This document shows, piece after piece, positions 17,853 to 27,420 of a stretch of 64,000 nucleotides of DNA. The notes under the pieces are model-generated. The model did no database searches, was not told the DNA's origin, and saw only the letters and a program-made list of their open reading frames with translations. The DNA comes from Dermatophilus congolensis (GTDB lineage: Bacteria; Actinomycetota; Actinomycetes; Actinomycetales; Dermatophilaceae). Position 1 is the stretch's first letter, and each line of letters opens with the position of its first letter. The translations under genes and the position numbers were made by a program. Location: NCBI RefSeq assembly GCF_900447215.1, contig NZ_UFYA01000001.1:2046001-2110000 (forward strand). The letters are read 5' to 3'.

Positions 17853-19223
17853 ATGATCGATTCCATGAGCAGCGACAACCCCCCGGCCGCCCGACCCTCC
17901 GATGCAAGGGTGCGAGCGGCCGGGGCGGGCGAGACAACCCAAGCTGGAGGCGAGGCAGGCGCGACGCGGCCGGAGGCGGACCTTGTCGGTCCCCGCAGCG
18001 AACGTGACCTGCACCGTTTCGAGGCGCTCTGCCGTTGGTCGCTACATTTCATGCTCTTCGTTTGTGCCGTGCCCATGACCACCAAGATGCGGATGGCGGT
18101 CGTTGAGATGAGCGGTGCCCCAGGGCCGCTGCTGGGCAATATTGCCCTGGCAGTGGTGGCCGCGTGGGGTGTCTCCTCGTCATGGGTGCTCGACCGGGCC
18201 TGTCGGGAACGGTCGGTGCGCAGGCCACTCCTATCGGTGTGGGTAGTGACGTCGCTACTGGTGACGGTGGGAGCGGCCGCGCTGGCGCCACGCAGTGTCA
18301 TCTACAGTGAGGGCGCGGGGGCGCTCATCGCGTTGGGGCCGTTGGGGTTGGCCGCGAATGTCGGCGTGTTGGTGGTGCTCATCTCGTGGGGGCGGGCCGC
18401 GGTAGTGGCCGTCGCGGGGATGGGGGTACTCGGCGCGGTGTACACGCTCGGGCCGCCGCAGTTGGGCGTGGCGGGGACTGTGGCGATGCTGATAATGACG
18501 ATGTGGCTCTGTGTCAGCAGCATCCCCATGGCCATGTCGACGCGGTGGATGATCGACGTGGTGCGGCGTCTGTGGCGGTCGCGGCAGGTGGCAGCTGACT
18601 TAGCCGTCGCGCAGGAGCGCCTGCGATTCTCGCGTGACTTGCACGATGTGTTCGGGCGGACCCTGTCAACGGTGACCATCAAGAGTGAACTGGCGGCAGA
18701 ACTCGCACGCCGCGGCGACGAGCGCGCCGTGGCCGAAATGGAGGCCGTCCGCAAGATCGCGCAAACCGCTCTCGCCGAGGTCCGTGGCCTGGTACGGGGG
18801 TATCGCCGGATCGACCTCGAAAACGAACTCGCCGGCGCTAGAAGCATATTGCGGGCTGCAGGGCTGACACCGATCGTGTCAGGTGCGGTCGAGGAGATCA
18901 CGGCGCATCTCTCACCGGAGGCAGCCGAAGCCCTCGCGTGGGTGGTTCGGGAGGGTCTGACCAACGTCCTCCGACACGGTCGTGGTGGGTCGGTGCGCAT
19001 CAACCTCTTCACCGACGAACACGGCTGCGGCGTCGCTATCGAAAATAACGTCTGCGGTGTCACGAGCAATGGCACCGGAGCTGGACTCCTCGGATTGCGT
19101 GAACGGGTCGAGGCCGTCGGCGGGGCCCTCCACGTGGAGGCACAGGCCGGAGCGTTTCATCTCACCGCCCGTATCCCCCAGATGCTCGGAGCGGCGACTT
19201 CGTCACCGGCGATGTCGCCATGA
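17853..19223 (+). CDS. Sensor histidine kinase, NarL/DesK type
   Basis: Membrane sensor kinase of 456 residues with a charged N-terminal tail of about 50 residues and five or six membrane helices (about 60-245). A HisKA_3 dimer domain carries the phospho-accepting His in RFSRDLHDVFGRTL (about residue 263). The HATPase_c domain has the N-box VREGLTNVLRHG and a G-box GTGAGLLGLRERV. No extracytoplasmic sensory loop is evident, as in DesK and LiaS-like intramembrane sensors. The start could also be the ATG at 17865. It probably senses membrane or envelope stress handled by the adjacent ABC system (inference). Confidence 0.92.
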   Translation: MIDSMSSDNPPAARPSDARVRAAGAGETTQAGGEAGATRPEADLVGPRSERDLHRFEALCRWSLHFMLFVCAVPMTTKMRMAVVEMSGAPGPLLGNIALAVVAAWGVSSSWVLDRACRERSVRRPLLSVWVVTSLLVTVGAAALAPRSVIYSEGAGALIALGPLGLAANVGVLVVLISWGRAAVVAVAGMGVLGAVYTLGPPQLGVAGTVAMLIMTMWLCVSSIPMAMSTRWMIDVVRRLWRSRQVAADLAVAQERLRFSRDLHDVFGRTLSTVTIKSELAAELARRGDERAVAEMEAVRKIAQTALAEVRGLVRGYRRIDLENELAGARSILRAAGLTPIVSGAVEEITAHLSPEAAEALAWVVREGLTNVLRHGRGGSVRINLFTDEHGCGVAIENNVCGVTSNGTGAGLLGLRERVEAVGGALHVEAQAGAFHLTARIPQMLGAATSSPAMSP

Positions 19224-19332
19224 GCAGGCGGAAACCGACGCGTCAAATGCGAGATGATCCTGGATGCTGCTGCTCAGATGTCGAGAAAGAGGGGCCACGA
19301 TCGTGTGAGTGGTTCGGGCTGGGGAGGTCGGA

Positions 19333-19938
19333 ATGATCCGGTTGTTGTTGGCCGATGACGAGAACATGTTCCGCGACGCGTTGGCGACACTTCTCGGCCT
19401 GCAAGAGGATTTGGTGGTGGTGGCGCAGGCGGCCTCGGGGCCAGAGGCGATCGCCATGGCTTGCAGTCACGAAGTCGATGTCGCTGTGCTGGACCTTCAG
19501 ATGCCGGGCGCGGACGGTATCGCGGTTGCAGAGTCGCTGCTCGGTGGGGATCGTCCGGTGGCGTGTCTCATCGTCACCAGCCACGGCCGCCCGGGATACC
19601 TCAAGCGGGCGTTGGAGTTGGGCGTACGGGGGTTTCTACCCAAGACCGCGTCGGCGAATGTGCTGGCTGAGGCCATCCGCGCTGTCCACCGCGGCGGGCG
19701 CTACGTTGATCCAGAACTCGCCGCGGATGCCATTGCTGCTGGCGCTAACCCCCTCTCACCGCGCGAGGCCGATGTTCTCGAACTCGCTGCTCAGGGCGCT
19801 CCTGTGGACGAGATCGCTGCCCGTGCCCACCTGTCACCCGGCACCGTGCGGAACTACCTGTCGGCAGCTGTGGCAAAAACTGGCGCCGCGAATCGGCACG
19901 AAGCCGTCCACCTCGCCCAAGAGCGAGGTTGGATCTGA
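19333..19938 (+). CDS. Response regulator, NarL/LuxR family
   Basis: DNA-binding regulator of 201 residues: receiver domain with the acidic pair ADDE near residue 8-11, phospho-accepting Asp54 in VLDLQMPG and Lys in PKTAS. A LuxR-type helix-turn-helix follows at about residues 138-195 (LSPREADVLELAAQG, SPGTVRNYLSAAVAKTGA). The ATG at 19333 is preceded by GGGAGG. It lies 109 bases after the kinase gene, is its obvious partner and probably regulates the upstream ABC operon. Confidence 0.94.
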   Translation: MIRLLLADDENMFRDALATLLGLQEDLVVVAQAASGPEAIAMACSHEVDVAVLDLQMPGADGIAVAESLLGGDRPVACLIVTSHGRPGYLKRALELGVRGFLPKTASANVLAEAIRAVHRGGRYVDPELAADAIAAGANPLSPREADVLELAAQGAPVDEIAARAHLSPGTVRNYLSAAVAKTGAANRHEAVHLAQERGWI

Positions 19939-19959
19939 CCCGCTCAAGCGAAGGATGGG

Positions 19960-21792
19960 TCACTGAGCGGTTTGATAGGCGTTGAGGTAGGAGTCTTCGC
20001 CGCGGCGTTGCAGGGCGAGGAGCTCACCGTAAACACCGCCGGTTTGCGCGAGCTCTGTGGGGGTGCCGATCTCGTCAACGTGCCCCGATTTGAGAGTGAC
20101 GATGCGGTCCACCCCCGCGATCGTTGAAAGACGGTGCGCGATCACCAAAGAGGTTCGCCCAGCCATCAGCTCTTCCAATCCAGCCTGAACAGCCCGCTCA
20201 GAGCGGGTATCCAAGGCGCTGGTGGCCTCGTCCAACACAAGCACCGAGGCTTCTTTGAGCATGGCTCGCGCTACCGCGATGCGTTGTTTCTGCCCACCAG
20301 AAAGTTTCAGGCCTCGTTCGCCGATCATTGCGTCGAATTTTCCGTCAAGTTTTTCTACAAACTCGGCAGCGTTAGCGCGAGCCGTGGCCTGGGCCAGGTC
20401 GGTGTGGCTGGCGTTGGGTAGGCCGTAGCGAATATTTTCACCGACAGTGTCTGAGAACAACGATGGGTCTTGGAACACGATCGATATGCGTTTGCGTAGT
20501 TCGTCGTGCGGCATAGAGGCGATGTCAATGCCTTGCAGTCGGATGTGCCCTGAACGTAGTGGATAAAGCCCAAGCAGCAGGTTGACCAGTGTTGTTTTAC
20601 CACCACCGGATTCGCTGACGAGTGCGACTTTCTCTCCTGGTTTGATGTCGAATGTGACGTCGGTGAGTACATCAGGGCCATCGCCGTACCCGAAGTGCAC
20701 GTGGTCGAACTCCAAAACCGGCGCATCGCTAGAGCGTTCAGGCACCACTGGGAGAGCCGCGGGAGAGGATACTTCAGTGGAGTTCATCACCCGGAAGTAG
20801 TCCTCGGAGCCAGCGACAGCGCGCTGGGCGGTGTCCAGAACCCAGCTCAACATTTCTACCGGTGTGCGGGCCATCGTGATCAGTTGGATGAGCAGCACCA
20901 TGTCACCGACGGTGAAATGACCTTGCAGGGTGCGCCAAAAAATCAGCAGGTACATGAGGGAGAACACCAGGTTCAGTACTGCGCGGCGGAGCAGGTCCAT
21001 GCAGTGCCAGTGTTTGGACTGTGCCTGCGTGGTGGCGTGTGTGGCGTCGAAGTGCCCGGTGAAGGTGTCTAGCTCGTGTTTTTCCCGCACGAAGGAGCGC
21101 ACTACCCGGATTTGTCCGATAACTTCGGCGAACCGGCCACCGGCAATATCGACGTGTGTATTTTTCTCGCCTTCAAGTTTCTGCCATTTTTTGGACGTTA
21201 ATCCGGTCAGCCATACATACACCGGGAACACGATCGCCAGCAGCACGGCCAGGGGCCAGTAGTAGATCGCGCTGATCACGAACACTGCCGCGGTTTGCAG
21301 CAGCATCGCGAAGAACGTGTTGGCCATTGCTTTCATGAAGTTGGAGATCTCGGTGATGGAGCGGTTCAGGCGCGAGACGATGGTTCCGGTCATCTCCGAG
21401 TCAAACCACGACTGGGGAAGCCGCAGCAGCTTGTCAAGGTACCGCGTCGACATGAGTGCACGGATCGAGTTTGATAGCAGGTCACCGGAGTAGCCGCCGA
21501 TGTTTGAGGCGACGGTGGCGATTAGTTGCGTGCCTAGGATCCCGGCTACGAGCCACCCGACGGTCGGCATGACTTCGTTACCTGAACTGTCTTTGACTGC
21601 GTTAACGATGACGTCCGTGGCGCGCCCCACGAGGAATGGTGTGGCGATCCCAGCTGCCGCGGTCAGCAATGCTGTTACAACAACGACGACGTAGTACCGC
21701 CGCAGTGACGATGTGAACCGCACGATCGCTCGCAGTGACGCGAAGGTTCCTGTCGGGGTAGGTACTGGTTCTGTGGGCCGAGCAGCAGGCAT
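19960..21792 (-). CDS. ABC exporter, fused membrane and ATPase domains
   Basis: Half-transporter of 610 residues that should work as a homodimer or with a partner, exporting a lipid, drug or peptide. Six membrane helices (about residues 35-300) are followed by an ATPase domain with LSGGQKQRIAVARAML, Walker B VLVLDEATSALD and the H-loop IAHRLST. Walker A reads SESGGGKTT, with Ser where the first Gly is usual. I chose the ATG at 21792 because GAGG precedes it. It is convergent with the response-regulator gene, 21 bases apart. No second ABC half is adjacent. Confidence 0.93.
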   Translation of the reverse strand: MPAARPTEPVPTPTGTFASLRAIVRFTSSLRRYYVVVVVTALLTAAAGIATPFLVGRATDVIVNAVKDSSGNEVMPTVGWLVAGILGTQLIATVASNIGGYSGDLLSNSIRALMSTRYLDKLLRLPQSWFDSEMTGTIVSRLNRSITEISNFMKAMANTFFAMLLQTAAVFVISAIYYWPLAVLLAIVFPVYVWLTGLTSKKWQKLEGEKNTHVDIAGGRFAEVIGQIRVVRSFVREKHELDTFTGHFDATHATTQAQSKHWHCMDLLRRAVLNLVFSLMYLLIFWRTLQGHFTVGDMVLLIQLITMARTPVEMLSWVLDTAQRAVAGSEDYFRVMNSTEVSSPAALPVVPERSSDAPVLEFDHVHFGYGDGPDVLTDVTFDIKPGEKVALVSESGGGKTTLVNLLLGLYPLRSGHIRLQGIDIASMPHDELRKRISIVFQDPSLFSDTVGENIRYGLPNASHTDLAQATARANAAEFVEKLDGKFDAMIGERGLKLSGGQKQRIAVARAMLKEASVLVLDEATSALDTRSERAVQAGLEELMAGRTSLVIAHRLSTIAGVDRIVTLKSGHVDEIGTPTELAQTGGVYGELLALQRRGEDSYLNAYQTAQ

Positions 21793-21921
21793 GAATATCC
21801 TCACCAGACAGAAAAAAAGGGGGATTGATTGGTGCCCCATAACGTAAAAAGGGGCGAGGCACACGAACTATACGGAAAGTCTGGGAGCATGCCACTGAAC
21901 TCCCAAACGCCAATAGATTCG

Positions 21922-23253
21922 TTACAGGGTGCGGCGAGCGCTGAACACAGGGCGTTGGAGGGGGCCGATGAGGTGAGGAAGGTGTCCTAGGAGCACAACT
22001 GCCCACCCAAAGGACCAGATCATCCCGGAGGTGGGAGTAAATCCGGCGAGACGGACAGGCACCGCGGCCATGAGGATGGCGAATCCGATCACGGATGCGG
22101 CGCGGGGGTGTAGGCGGCGGTCACCCCGGCGGGCTGAAGTGCGAGCCATGACGGTGACGATCAGTCCGGTCAGGGCCCCCATGGTTAGGGTGTGGGAGGC
22201 GGTGATGGACCATACCGGTGGTGGTGGGAGTGGCCAGTTGGTTGGTAGTCGTGTCCATCCCCACAGGATGAGGCCGATGGGTAGCCAGGCGTAGGCGATG
22301 AGGGTGAGCGCGGCCAGGCAGTCGTAGCGGGCGTATTGCAGGCGCCAGGTTGTCATGTGTGCTGCCAGTATCACTCCTGCCAGGCACGTCAAGGCTGCTG
22401 AAAGAGCGGTACCAGTGATCAGGACAGCTATCCCTAACGGTATGAGGATCGGCAGCCTGGCCCATGCTGGTAGTGGTGTGCTTGGTAATCCGAGGCGTTG
22501 GCCTGCGGAGTTGAGGAATGCGGGAACCATGCGCCCGCCTACTCCGGTCAGGAGCAGCGCGAACATGCTCACGGCGATTTCGGGCATGATTCCAGGTTTT
22601 TCGCCGGTCATGATGGCTGATCCGAACCATCCGCTGACTGCTCCGGCAGCAGCGCAAAAACCCAAGACTGCGCATGGGTATGGGCCGATGCGGCGTGGTC
22701 CGCGTCGTGAACGGTGTAGGTCGCGCACCACGAGAGCCACGGTCCACCATAGGGGCGCGGCCAAAAACACAGCGTAGAGCAGACGCGGCAGTGTTCCTGG
22801 GGGCGCGAGCATCACTGCTCGCGCGATGACCCATAGTGTGGCAAGTACTGCTACGGGCCAGCAGCGGCTAGGGGCTAGGCATGTCCAGCTTGATTGGGCG
22901 GTTGGTACGTAGGAGGCGAGCGCTCCTGATCCCATGGCGAAGATCATTTCGTGGTCGTGCCATCCGTATGGCAGCCATGATGCGTTCTGTATCCATAGCG
23001 GTATGACTATTGCTGCCCACAGGCATAGCAGTAGATAGGGGATGCGGCTGGATGCTGCCCATGGGCCGGTGTTGGGCCATGTGGTTGGTTTGGGGGTCAA
23101 GGGGGCGGGGCCCGTGACGTTCACAGTTGTGATTGTTGCAGTTTTTGTTTTGTGCGTTGGGGTGCCGGTTGTGGGTTTGTGCTGGTGGGGTGTGTTTTTA
23201 CCCACCATTGTGTCTGTGCGGTCAGGTCGTGGATGTGGTGTCGGTGAGGTCAC
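21922..23253 (-). CDS. nnrS: NnrS-family membrane protein
   Basis: Multi-helix membrane protein of 443 residues. NnrS proteins bind heme and copper and protect against nitric oxide and related stress. Family signatures are WHDHEMIFAMGSGALASY, GGRMVPAFL and ASHTLTMGALTGLIVTVMARTS. A Thr/Pro-rich tail of about 65 residues precedes the first helix. The GTG at 23253 overlaps the stop of the ligase gene (GTGA); an ATG at 23208 is an alternative start. No denitrification genes are nearby. Confidence 0.8.
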   Translation of the reverse strand: MTSPTPHPRPDRTDTMVGKNTPHQHKPTTGTPTHKTKTATITTVNVTGPAPLTPKPTTWPNTGPWAASSRIPYLLLCLWAAIVIPLWIQNASWLPYGWHDHEMIFAMGSGALASYVPTAQSSWTCLAPSRCWPVAVLATLWVIARAVMLAPPGTLPRLLYAVFLAAPLWWTVALVVRDLHRSRRGPRRIGPYPCAVLGFCAAAGAVSGWFGSAIMTGEKPGIMPEIAVSMFALLLTGVGGRMVPAFLNSAGQRLGLPSTPLPAWARLPILIPLGIAVLITGTALSAALTCLAGVILAAHMTTWRLQYARYDCLAALTLIAYAWLPIGLILWGWTRLPTNWPLPPPPVWSITASHTLTMGALTGLIVTVMARTSARRGDRRLHPRAASVIGFAILMAAVPVRLAGFTPTSGMIWSFGWAVVLLGHLPHLIGPLQRPVFSARRTL

Positions 23254-24791
23254 TGACCATGTGTGAGGCCAGCGAGTGCGCGGACGGTGTCGATGGTGTC
23301 GATGTGGACAGCGGTTTTGTCGTGGCGGTAGCGCAGTACTCGCGCGAATCGTAGGGCCAGCCCTGCGGGGTAGCGTGTTGACTGTTGGAGACCGTCAAAT
23401 GCGATCTCCACTACTTGTTCTGGGCGTAGGTGAACTACGTAGCCTTCTCGCTGGGTTTCCAGTTCAAGGAACCGGGTGGTTTGCCAGTCCAGCATTTCGT
23501 CTGTCATGCCTTTGAATGTTTTACCGAGCATGACAAACCCGTCAGCTCCATCACTGGCGCCCAGGTGGATATTGGACAGTTTCCCGCTGCGACGTCCGCT
23601 GCCCCACTCCACAGCAAGAACAACAAGTTCGAGGGTGTGCCGGGGTTTGACTTTGATCCAGCCTGCGCCGCGGCGTCCGGCTGCATACGGGGCTTCTAGA
23701 TTTTTCACCACTACGCCTTCGTGTCCGGCCTCGATCTGCGCAGCGAAGAACTCTGCGGCCTTTTCGGCGTGGTCGGTGATCACACGCGGAACCAGGTGTG
23801 CCTCATCGACGAGTGCGGTGAGTTGCTCGATACGTTCTTTGGCGGGGAGGTCGAGCAGGTCGTGCCCGTCGCGGTGCAGTACATCGAACACGAACGTCGA
23901 CACGGGTGTATTGGCTGCCAGCGTTGCGGGGTCGTTACGGCTGGCGGTGCGGGCAGCGGTGACCTGAAACGGGTGTGGTCGCCCGTCAGGGCGCAGCGCG
24001 ATAGCTTCGGCGTCGAATACTGCCTGCTGGGCTGGGATCGCAGCGATCACCTCAACGACCTCCGGTAGCCGGTCCGTGATGTCGTCGAGGGATCGCGTGA
24101 ACAACCGCACCTCGTCACGGTTTTTCTGTGCCTGTAGCCGGATTCCATCAAGTTTGCGTTCTACCGTGACCTGTTTTCCCTCGCCTGCTTGCTGCACAGC
24201 TTCAGCAACGTCTGGGGCTGAAGCTGCGAGCATCGGCATCAGTGGGCGCCCCACAACCAGGCCGACACGTTCTAATGCCTGCACCCCACCAACGAGGGCG
24301 TCTTCGACCACCGCTGCTGAAGACCCTGCGAGCATCACGGCACGACGCACCGCATCCACCGGCACGTCCGCGGCGGCAGCGATAGCTGTTTGCAGGACCC
24401 CGTCCAGCGCTCCGTGCCGTACCTGACCGGTGAATAAGCCACGCAGCAGGCGTTGCTCGTCAGCTGTGGCGCGTGCGAACAGGTCGGTCAGCATTTCTTT
24501 ACGGCGTGCGCCTGACCCGGACCCGCTGAGGGCAGCAATGTCGGCGATGATCGCGTCAACATCGGCCACTTGCAGTGTGTCTGTGGCTGCGGGGGCGGGC
24601 AGGTTACTCAGCGATCGAGCCCCCACTCCGGTGCGGCGCTGCGGTAACGACCCTGACAGGTAATGCGCCACGAGCCGTGCCTCTCCTGGCTTGGCTAGGT
24701 GCAGGGCGTGAGCAACCGCTTCGACTTTGGCGGTGCGTGACCGGGTGGCAGATATCTGCTGGGAGGTGGCCACGACCTGGGAGAACTTCAT
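23250..24791 (-). CDS. lig: ATP-dependent DNA ligase, LigB type
   Basis: DNA ligase that seals nicks using ATP, additional to the NAD-dependent LigA expected elsewhere. The nucleotidyl-transfer Lys is in ERKLDGIR (about residue 220), with later motifs VFDAEAIAL, EGVVVKNL and GWIKVKPRH. There is an N-terminal DNA-binding domain and a C-terminal OB fold. Length from the ATG at 24791 is 513 residues, normal for actinobacterial LigB. An ATG at 24803 and a TTG at 24821 are alternative starts with no better ribosome site. It is probably co-transcribed with the NnrS gene. Confidence 0.93.
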   Translation of the reverse strand: MKFSQVVATSQQISATRSRTAKVEAVAHALHLAKPGEARLVAHYLSGSLPQRRTGVGARSLSNLPAPAATDTLQVADVDAIIADIAALSGSGSGARRKEMLTDLFARATADEQRLLRGLFTGQVRHGALDGVLQTAIAAAADVPVDAVRRAVMLAGSSAAVVEDALVGGVQALERVGLVVGRPLMPMLAASAPDVAEAVQQAGEGKQVTVERKLDGIRLQAQKNRDEVRLFTRSLDDITDRLPEVVEVIAAIPAQQAVFDAEAIALRPDGRPHPFQVTAARTASRNDPATLAANTPVSTFVFDVLHRDGHDLLDLPAKERIEQLTALVDEAHLVPRVITDHAEKAAEFFAAQIEAGHEGVVVKNLEAPYAAGRRGAGWIKVKPRHTLELVVLAVEWGSGRRSGKLSNIHLGASDGADGFVMLGKTFKGMTDEMLDWQTTRFLELETQREGYVVHLRPEQVVEIAFDGLQQSTRYPAGLALRFARVLRYRHDKTAVHIDTIDTVRALAGLTHGQ

Positions 24792-24978
24792 GCCTTTCAG
24801 CATGGCAGCGGCCATCACCAATACCTGACACTCTTAGATTCATCGAGTTATGTTGCCGTTCAAGGATTCCCGAACATATCTGCTGGCGGTCAGGTAGGTG
24901 GGGATGACCGTGGATCTACCTCGTTCCCTTTCCCAAAAACCATGCCAATCGCTCTGATCCAGCTCCTACAGTGAGCAC

Positions 24979-25971
24979 GTGAACCCAACCACACCTGCAC
25001 GCCTGACCCAATACGCTCACGGCGGCGGCTGCGCATGCAAAATCCCACCCAACGAACTCGAAACCATGGTTGCTGGGCTCACCGGAAAAACCGACCCAGC
25101 TCTGGTCGTGGGCCTGGACCACGGTGATGACGCCGCCGCCGTCCTGATCGACCCCTCTAGCCCTACTGTCGCGATCTCCACTACTGACTTTTTCACCCCC
25201 GTCGTCGATGACCCTTACGACTGGGGCCGCATCGCCGCAGCCAATGCTCTGTCTGATATCTACGCCATGGGGGGCACCCCAATCCTGGCTATCAACCTGC
25301 TTGGCTGGCCGCGCGACATTCTTCCTACCGATATTGCTACTGAAGTGCTCCGCGGAGGCTTTGCGGTGTGCAACCGCGCCGGCACTCCCCTAGCTGGTGG
25401 CCACTCCATCGATAACCCCGAACCTATCTACGGGCTGGCTGTCACTGGTATCGGGGACAGCAACCAACTCCTGCGCAACGATGCCGCCAAAGCAGGCCTT
25501 CCCATCTCGATCACCAAACCCCTTGGGGTTGGCATCCTCAATAACCGTCACAAAACCACCGGGGAGGTGTTTCCTCACGCCATCAACACCATGGTGCAGC
25601 TCAACGACGCAGCATCCAGGGCAGCTCTCACCGCTGGAATCACCGCAGCGACTGACATCACCGGGTTCGGGTTGCTGGGGCATCTGCACAAAATGGCTCG
25701 CGCCTCTGGCGTTTCTGCCCGGATCGACCCCAGCGCGGTCCCTTACCTCGAGGGTGCCCGTCAGTCTTTGGCTGATGGGTTTATTCCCGGTGGCAGTCGT
25801 CGCAATCTGGACTGGGTTCGCCCGCACCTGCGCACCGGTTTACCTGAAGAAGAACTGCTGCTGTTGGCGGACGCCCAAACATCTGGCGGGCTGCTTTTAG
25901 CTGGAGAGATACCTGGCGCCACCGTCATCGGTGAATTCATCCCCCGCACTAGTAGCACCATTCACACTTAG
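24979..25971 (+). CDS. selD: Selenide, water dikinase
   Basis: Makes selenophosphate from selenide and ATP, the selenium donor used by SelA. The 330-residue product shows the N-terminal catalytic GGGCACKIPP (Cys in the position that is Sec in some bacteria, followed by the essential Lys) and an Asp-rich DHGDDAAAV. Further motifs are GGHSIDNPEPIYGLAVTG, TDITGFGLLGHLHKMARAS and QTSGGLLLAG near the end. It starts with GTG. It is separate from the selA-selB operon by about 13 kb but near the formate dehydrogenase operon. Confidence 0.96.
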   Translation: MNPTTPARLTQYAHGGGCACKIPPNELETMVAGLTGKTDPALVVGLDHGDDAAAVLIDPSSPTVAISTTDFFTPVVDDPYDWGRIAAANALSDIYAMGGTPILAINLLGWPRDILPTDIATEVLRGGFAVCNRAGTPLAGGHSIDNPEPIYGLAVTGIGDSNQLLRNDAAKAGLPISITKPLGVGILNNRHKTTGEVFPHAINTMVQLNDAASRAALTAGITAATDITGFGLLGHLHKMARASGVSARIDPSAVPYLEGARQSLADGFIPGGSRRNLDWVRPHLRTGLPEEELLLLADAQTSGGLLLAGEIPGATVIGEFIPRTSSTIHT

Positions 25972-26070
25972 TGACTTCGTGTGCAACATCCACCCATGCC
26001 ATCGGACTGGGCCCTGTGCGGTTACGTATCGTGCCATAGCACAGGCTCAGCATGGCAGGAAGTCTTCTCT

Positions 26071-26481
26071 ATGAACAACCGCAACTATCACGGCAACGCC
26101 GACTGGGAAACCGGCCCGCTGCCAACGCAACCAGTCGCTACGGATGCTTCACCGCCTACCCCTTACGTGTACCGCACTACAGGCAAAGATCGTTTTGTCC
26201 GGGTTCTTCTCGTGGTCAGTTTGCTGCTGCACGTGGTCACGCTGGCGATTATCGGTTTTGTTGCCGTCACTGTTTTAACTCTGGCTCAACAGGTTTCGGC
26301 GACGTTGACCGGAATCAGCAATGTCACCAAAAATCTCCAAGACACCCAGAAAAATCTTGGTGACCGTCTCGGGAAACTTGGTGATTCAGTTCCCCGAGCC
26401 ACTGACTTGCCCACGATTCCCGACGTTGACCCCAGTGACATCCCTGTCATTGGCAAAGTCTGCGAAATCGTGGGCTGCTAA
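26071..26481 (+). CDS. Small single-pass membrane protein, unknown
   Basis: Not recognised. The 136 residues hold a polar N-terminus of about 45 residues, one membrane helix (about 52-75, VRVLLVVSLLLHVVTLAIIGFV) and an amphipathic helix rich in Thr, Gln and Asn. A Pro/Asp-rich tail follows, ending KVCEIVGC with two cysteines. The ATG at 26071 is chosen because AGGAAG lies 8 bases upstream. It lies 99 bases after selD on the same strand. A role in selenium metabolism is possible but unsupported. Confidence 0.65.
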   Translation: MNNRNYHGNADWETGPLPTQPVATDASPPTPYVYRTTGKDRFVRVLLVVSLLLHVVTLAIIGFVAVTVLTLAQQVSATLTGISNVTKNLQDTQKNLGDRLGKLGDSVPRATDLPTIPDVDPSDIPVIGKVCEIVGC

Positions 26482-26520
26482 GTTTTCTTTCGCTGTGGCT
26501 ATATGTGAAAGAAATACCGG

Positions 26521-27282
26521 TCAGTATTTAGCCAGCACCGTTTCGAAGGTGTTCGCTGCAGAAACCAGCTGAGACATGTCTTCTTTAGCGATATCTTTAC
26601 CGTTGATACGCACCGCAGGTGTGCTTGTCACCTGCATTCTCGCGCTCATTTCGTCACTCTTTTTGACGTAGTCGACGTATTTTTTCTTGGAGACGCATTT
26701 TTCGAACCGGTCAAGGGCTTCACCTTTGACACCCGCACCTTGAGCCAACTTGGTGAACAGGTCGTCGGGGAATCCTTGCCCTTCTACCTCGGGCTGATTC
26801 ACGAAAATACCGTGTGCAACCTGCGGGTACACGCCTTCATCTGCTGCGCAGTAGGCGGCGTTCGCGGCGGCGTGGGATGGGCCTTTTTCACCTCGACGCA
26901 TGTTTTCGTCGAGGAATTTCATGTGGTGTTCGACGAGCTGGATTTTTCCTTCTTTGGCGAGCTTGTTCATTGCTTCGCCATTAAATTTCGCTAGATGCCC
27001 ACAGAAGGGGCATTGGAAATCGGTGAATACTTCAACTTTCGGTGCGCCGTCGGCAAGTTTCACGCCGGGGAACGCGTTGAGTCCGCCATTAGCGTCACCG
27101 CCTTTAGGCACACCTGCGCTGTTCACTGTGGACTGCGAGCCTTGCGAACCACTACTTACCTGCCACACACCCACCACAATCAGTGCCGCGACAACAAGCA
27201 ACGCGACAATAACCGCTGGCCCGGGGCCGCGTCGTTTAGGTGCTGCTGCCGCAATTTTGGCCGCTCGGTCCGCTTTCGTCAT
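26521..27282 (-). CDS. Membrane-anchored DsbA-like thioredoxin-fold protein
   Basis: Exported or membrane-anchored disulfide oxidoreductase of 253 residues. An N-terminal basic stretch and a single helix (about residues 24-42) are followed by a DsbA/thioredoxin_4 domain with active site CPFC in DFQCPFCGHLAKF (about residue 91) and the conserved cis-Pro in TSTPAVRING. AAAGGAC precedes the ATG. It resembles mycobacterial DsbA-like secreted proteins involved in folding of extracellular proteins. It lies directly downstream of the formate dehydrogenase operon on the same strand, 138 bases away. Confidence 0.9.
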   Translation of the reverse strand: MTKADRAAKIAAAAPKRRGPGPAVIVALLVVAALIVVGVWQVSSGSQGSQSTVNSAGVPKGGDANGGLNAFPGVKLADGAPKVEVFTDFQCPFCGHLAKFNGEAMNKLAKEGKIQLVEHHMKFLDENMRRGEKGPSHAAANAAYCAADEGVYPQVAHGIFVNQPEVEGQGFPDDLFTKLAQGAGVKGEALDRFEKCVSKKKYVDYVKKSDEMSARMQVTSTPAVRINGKDIAKEDMSQLVSAANTFETVLAKY

Positions 27283-27420
27283 GCCGTGTCCTTTCGCCGC
27301 GAGCAGAGCTGCCCGTCAAACGAACTCTATTGCAGAGTGGTTCCGAGGTGTTTCACCGTGCATGAACACGCAGTCAGGTCATGCCGAGGGCGAAAATATT
27401 TCGGTTCTGTTGCCTGAAAT

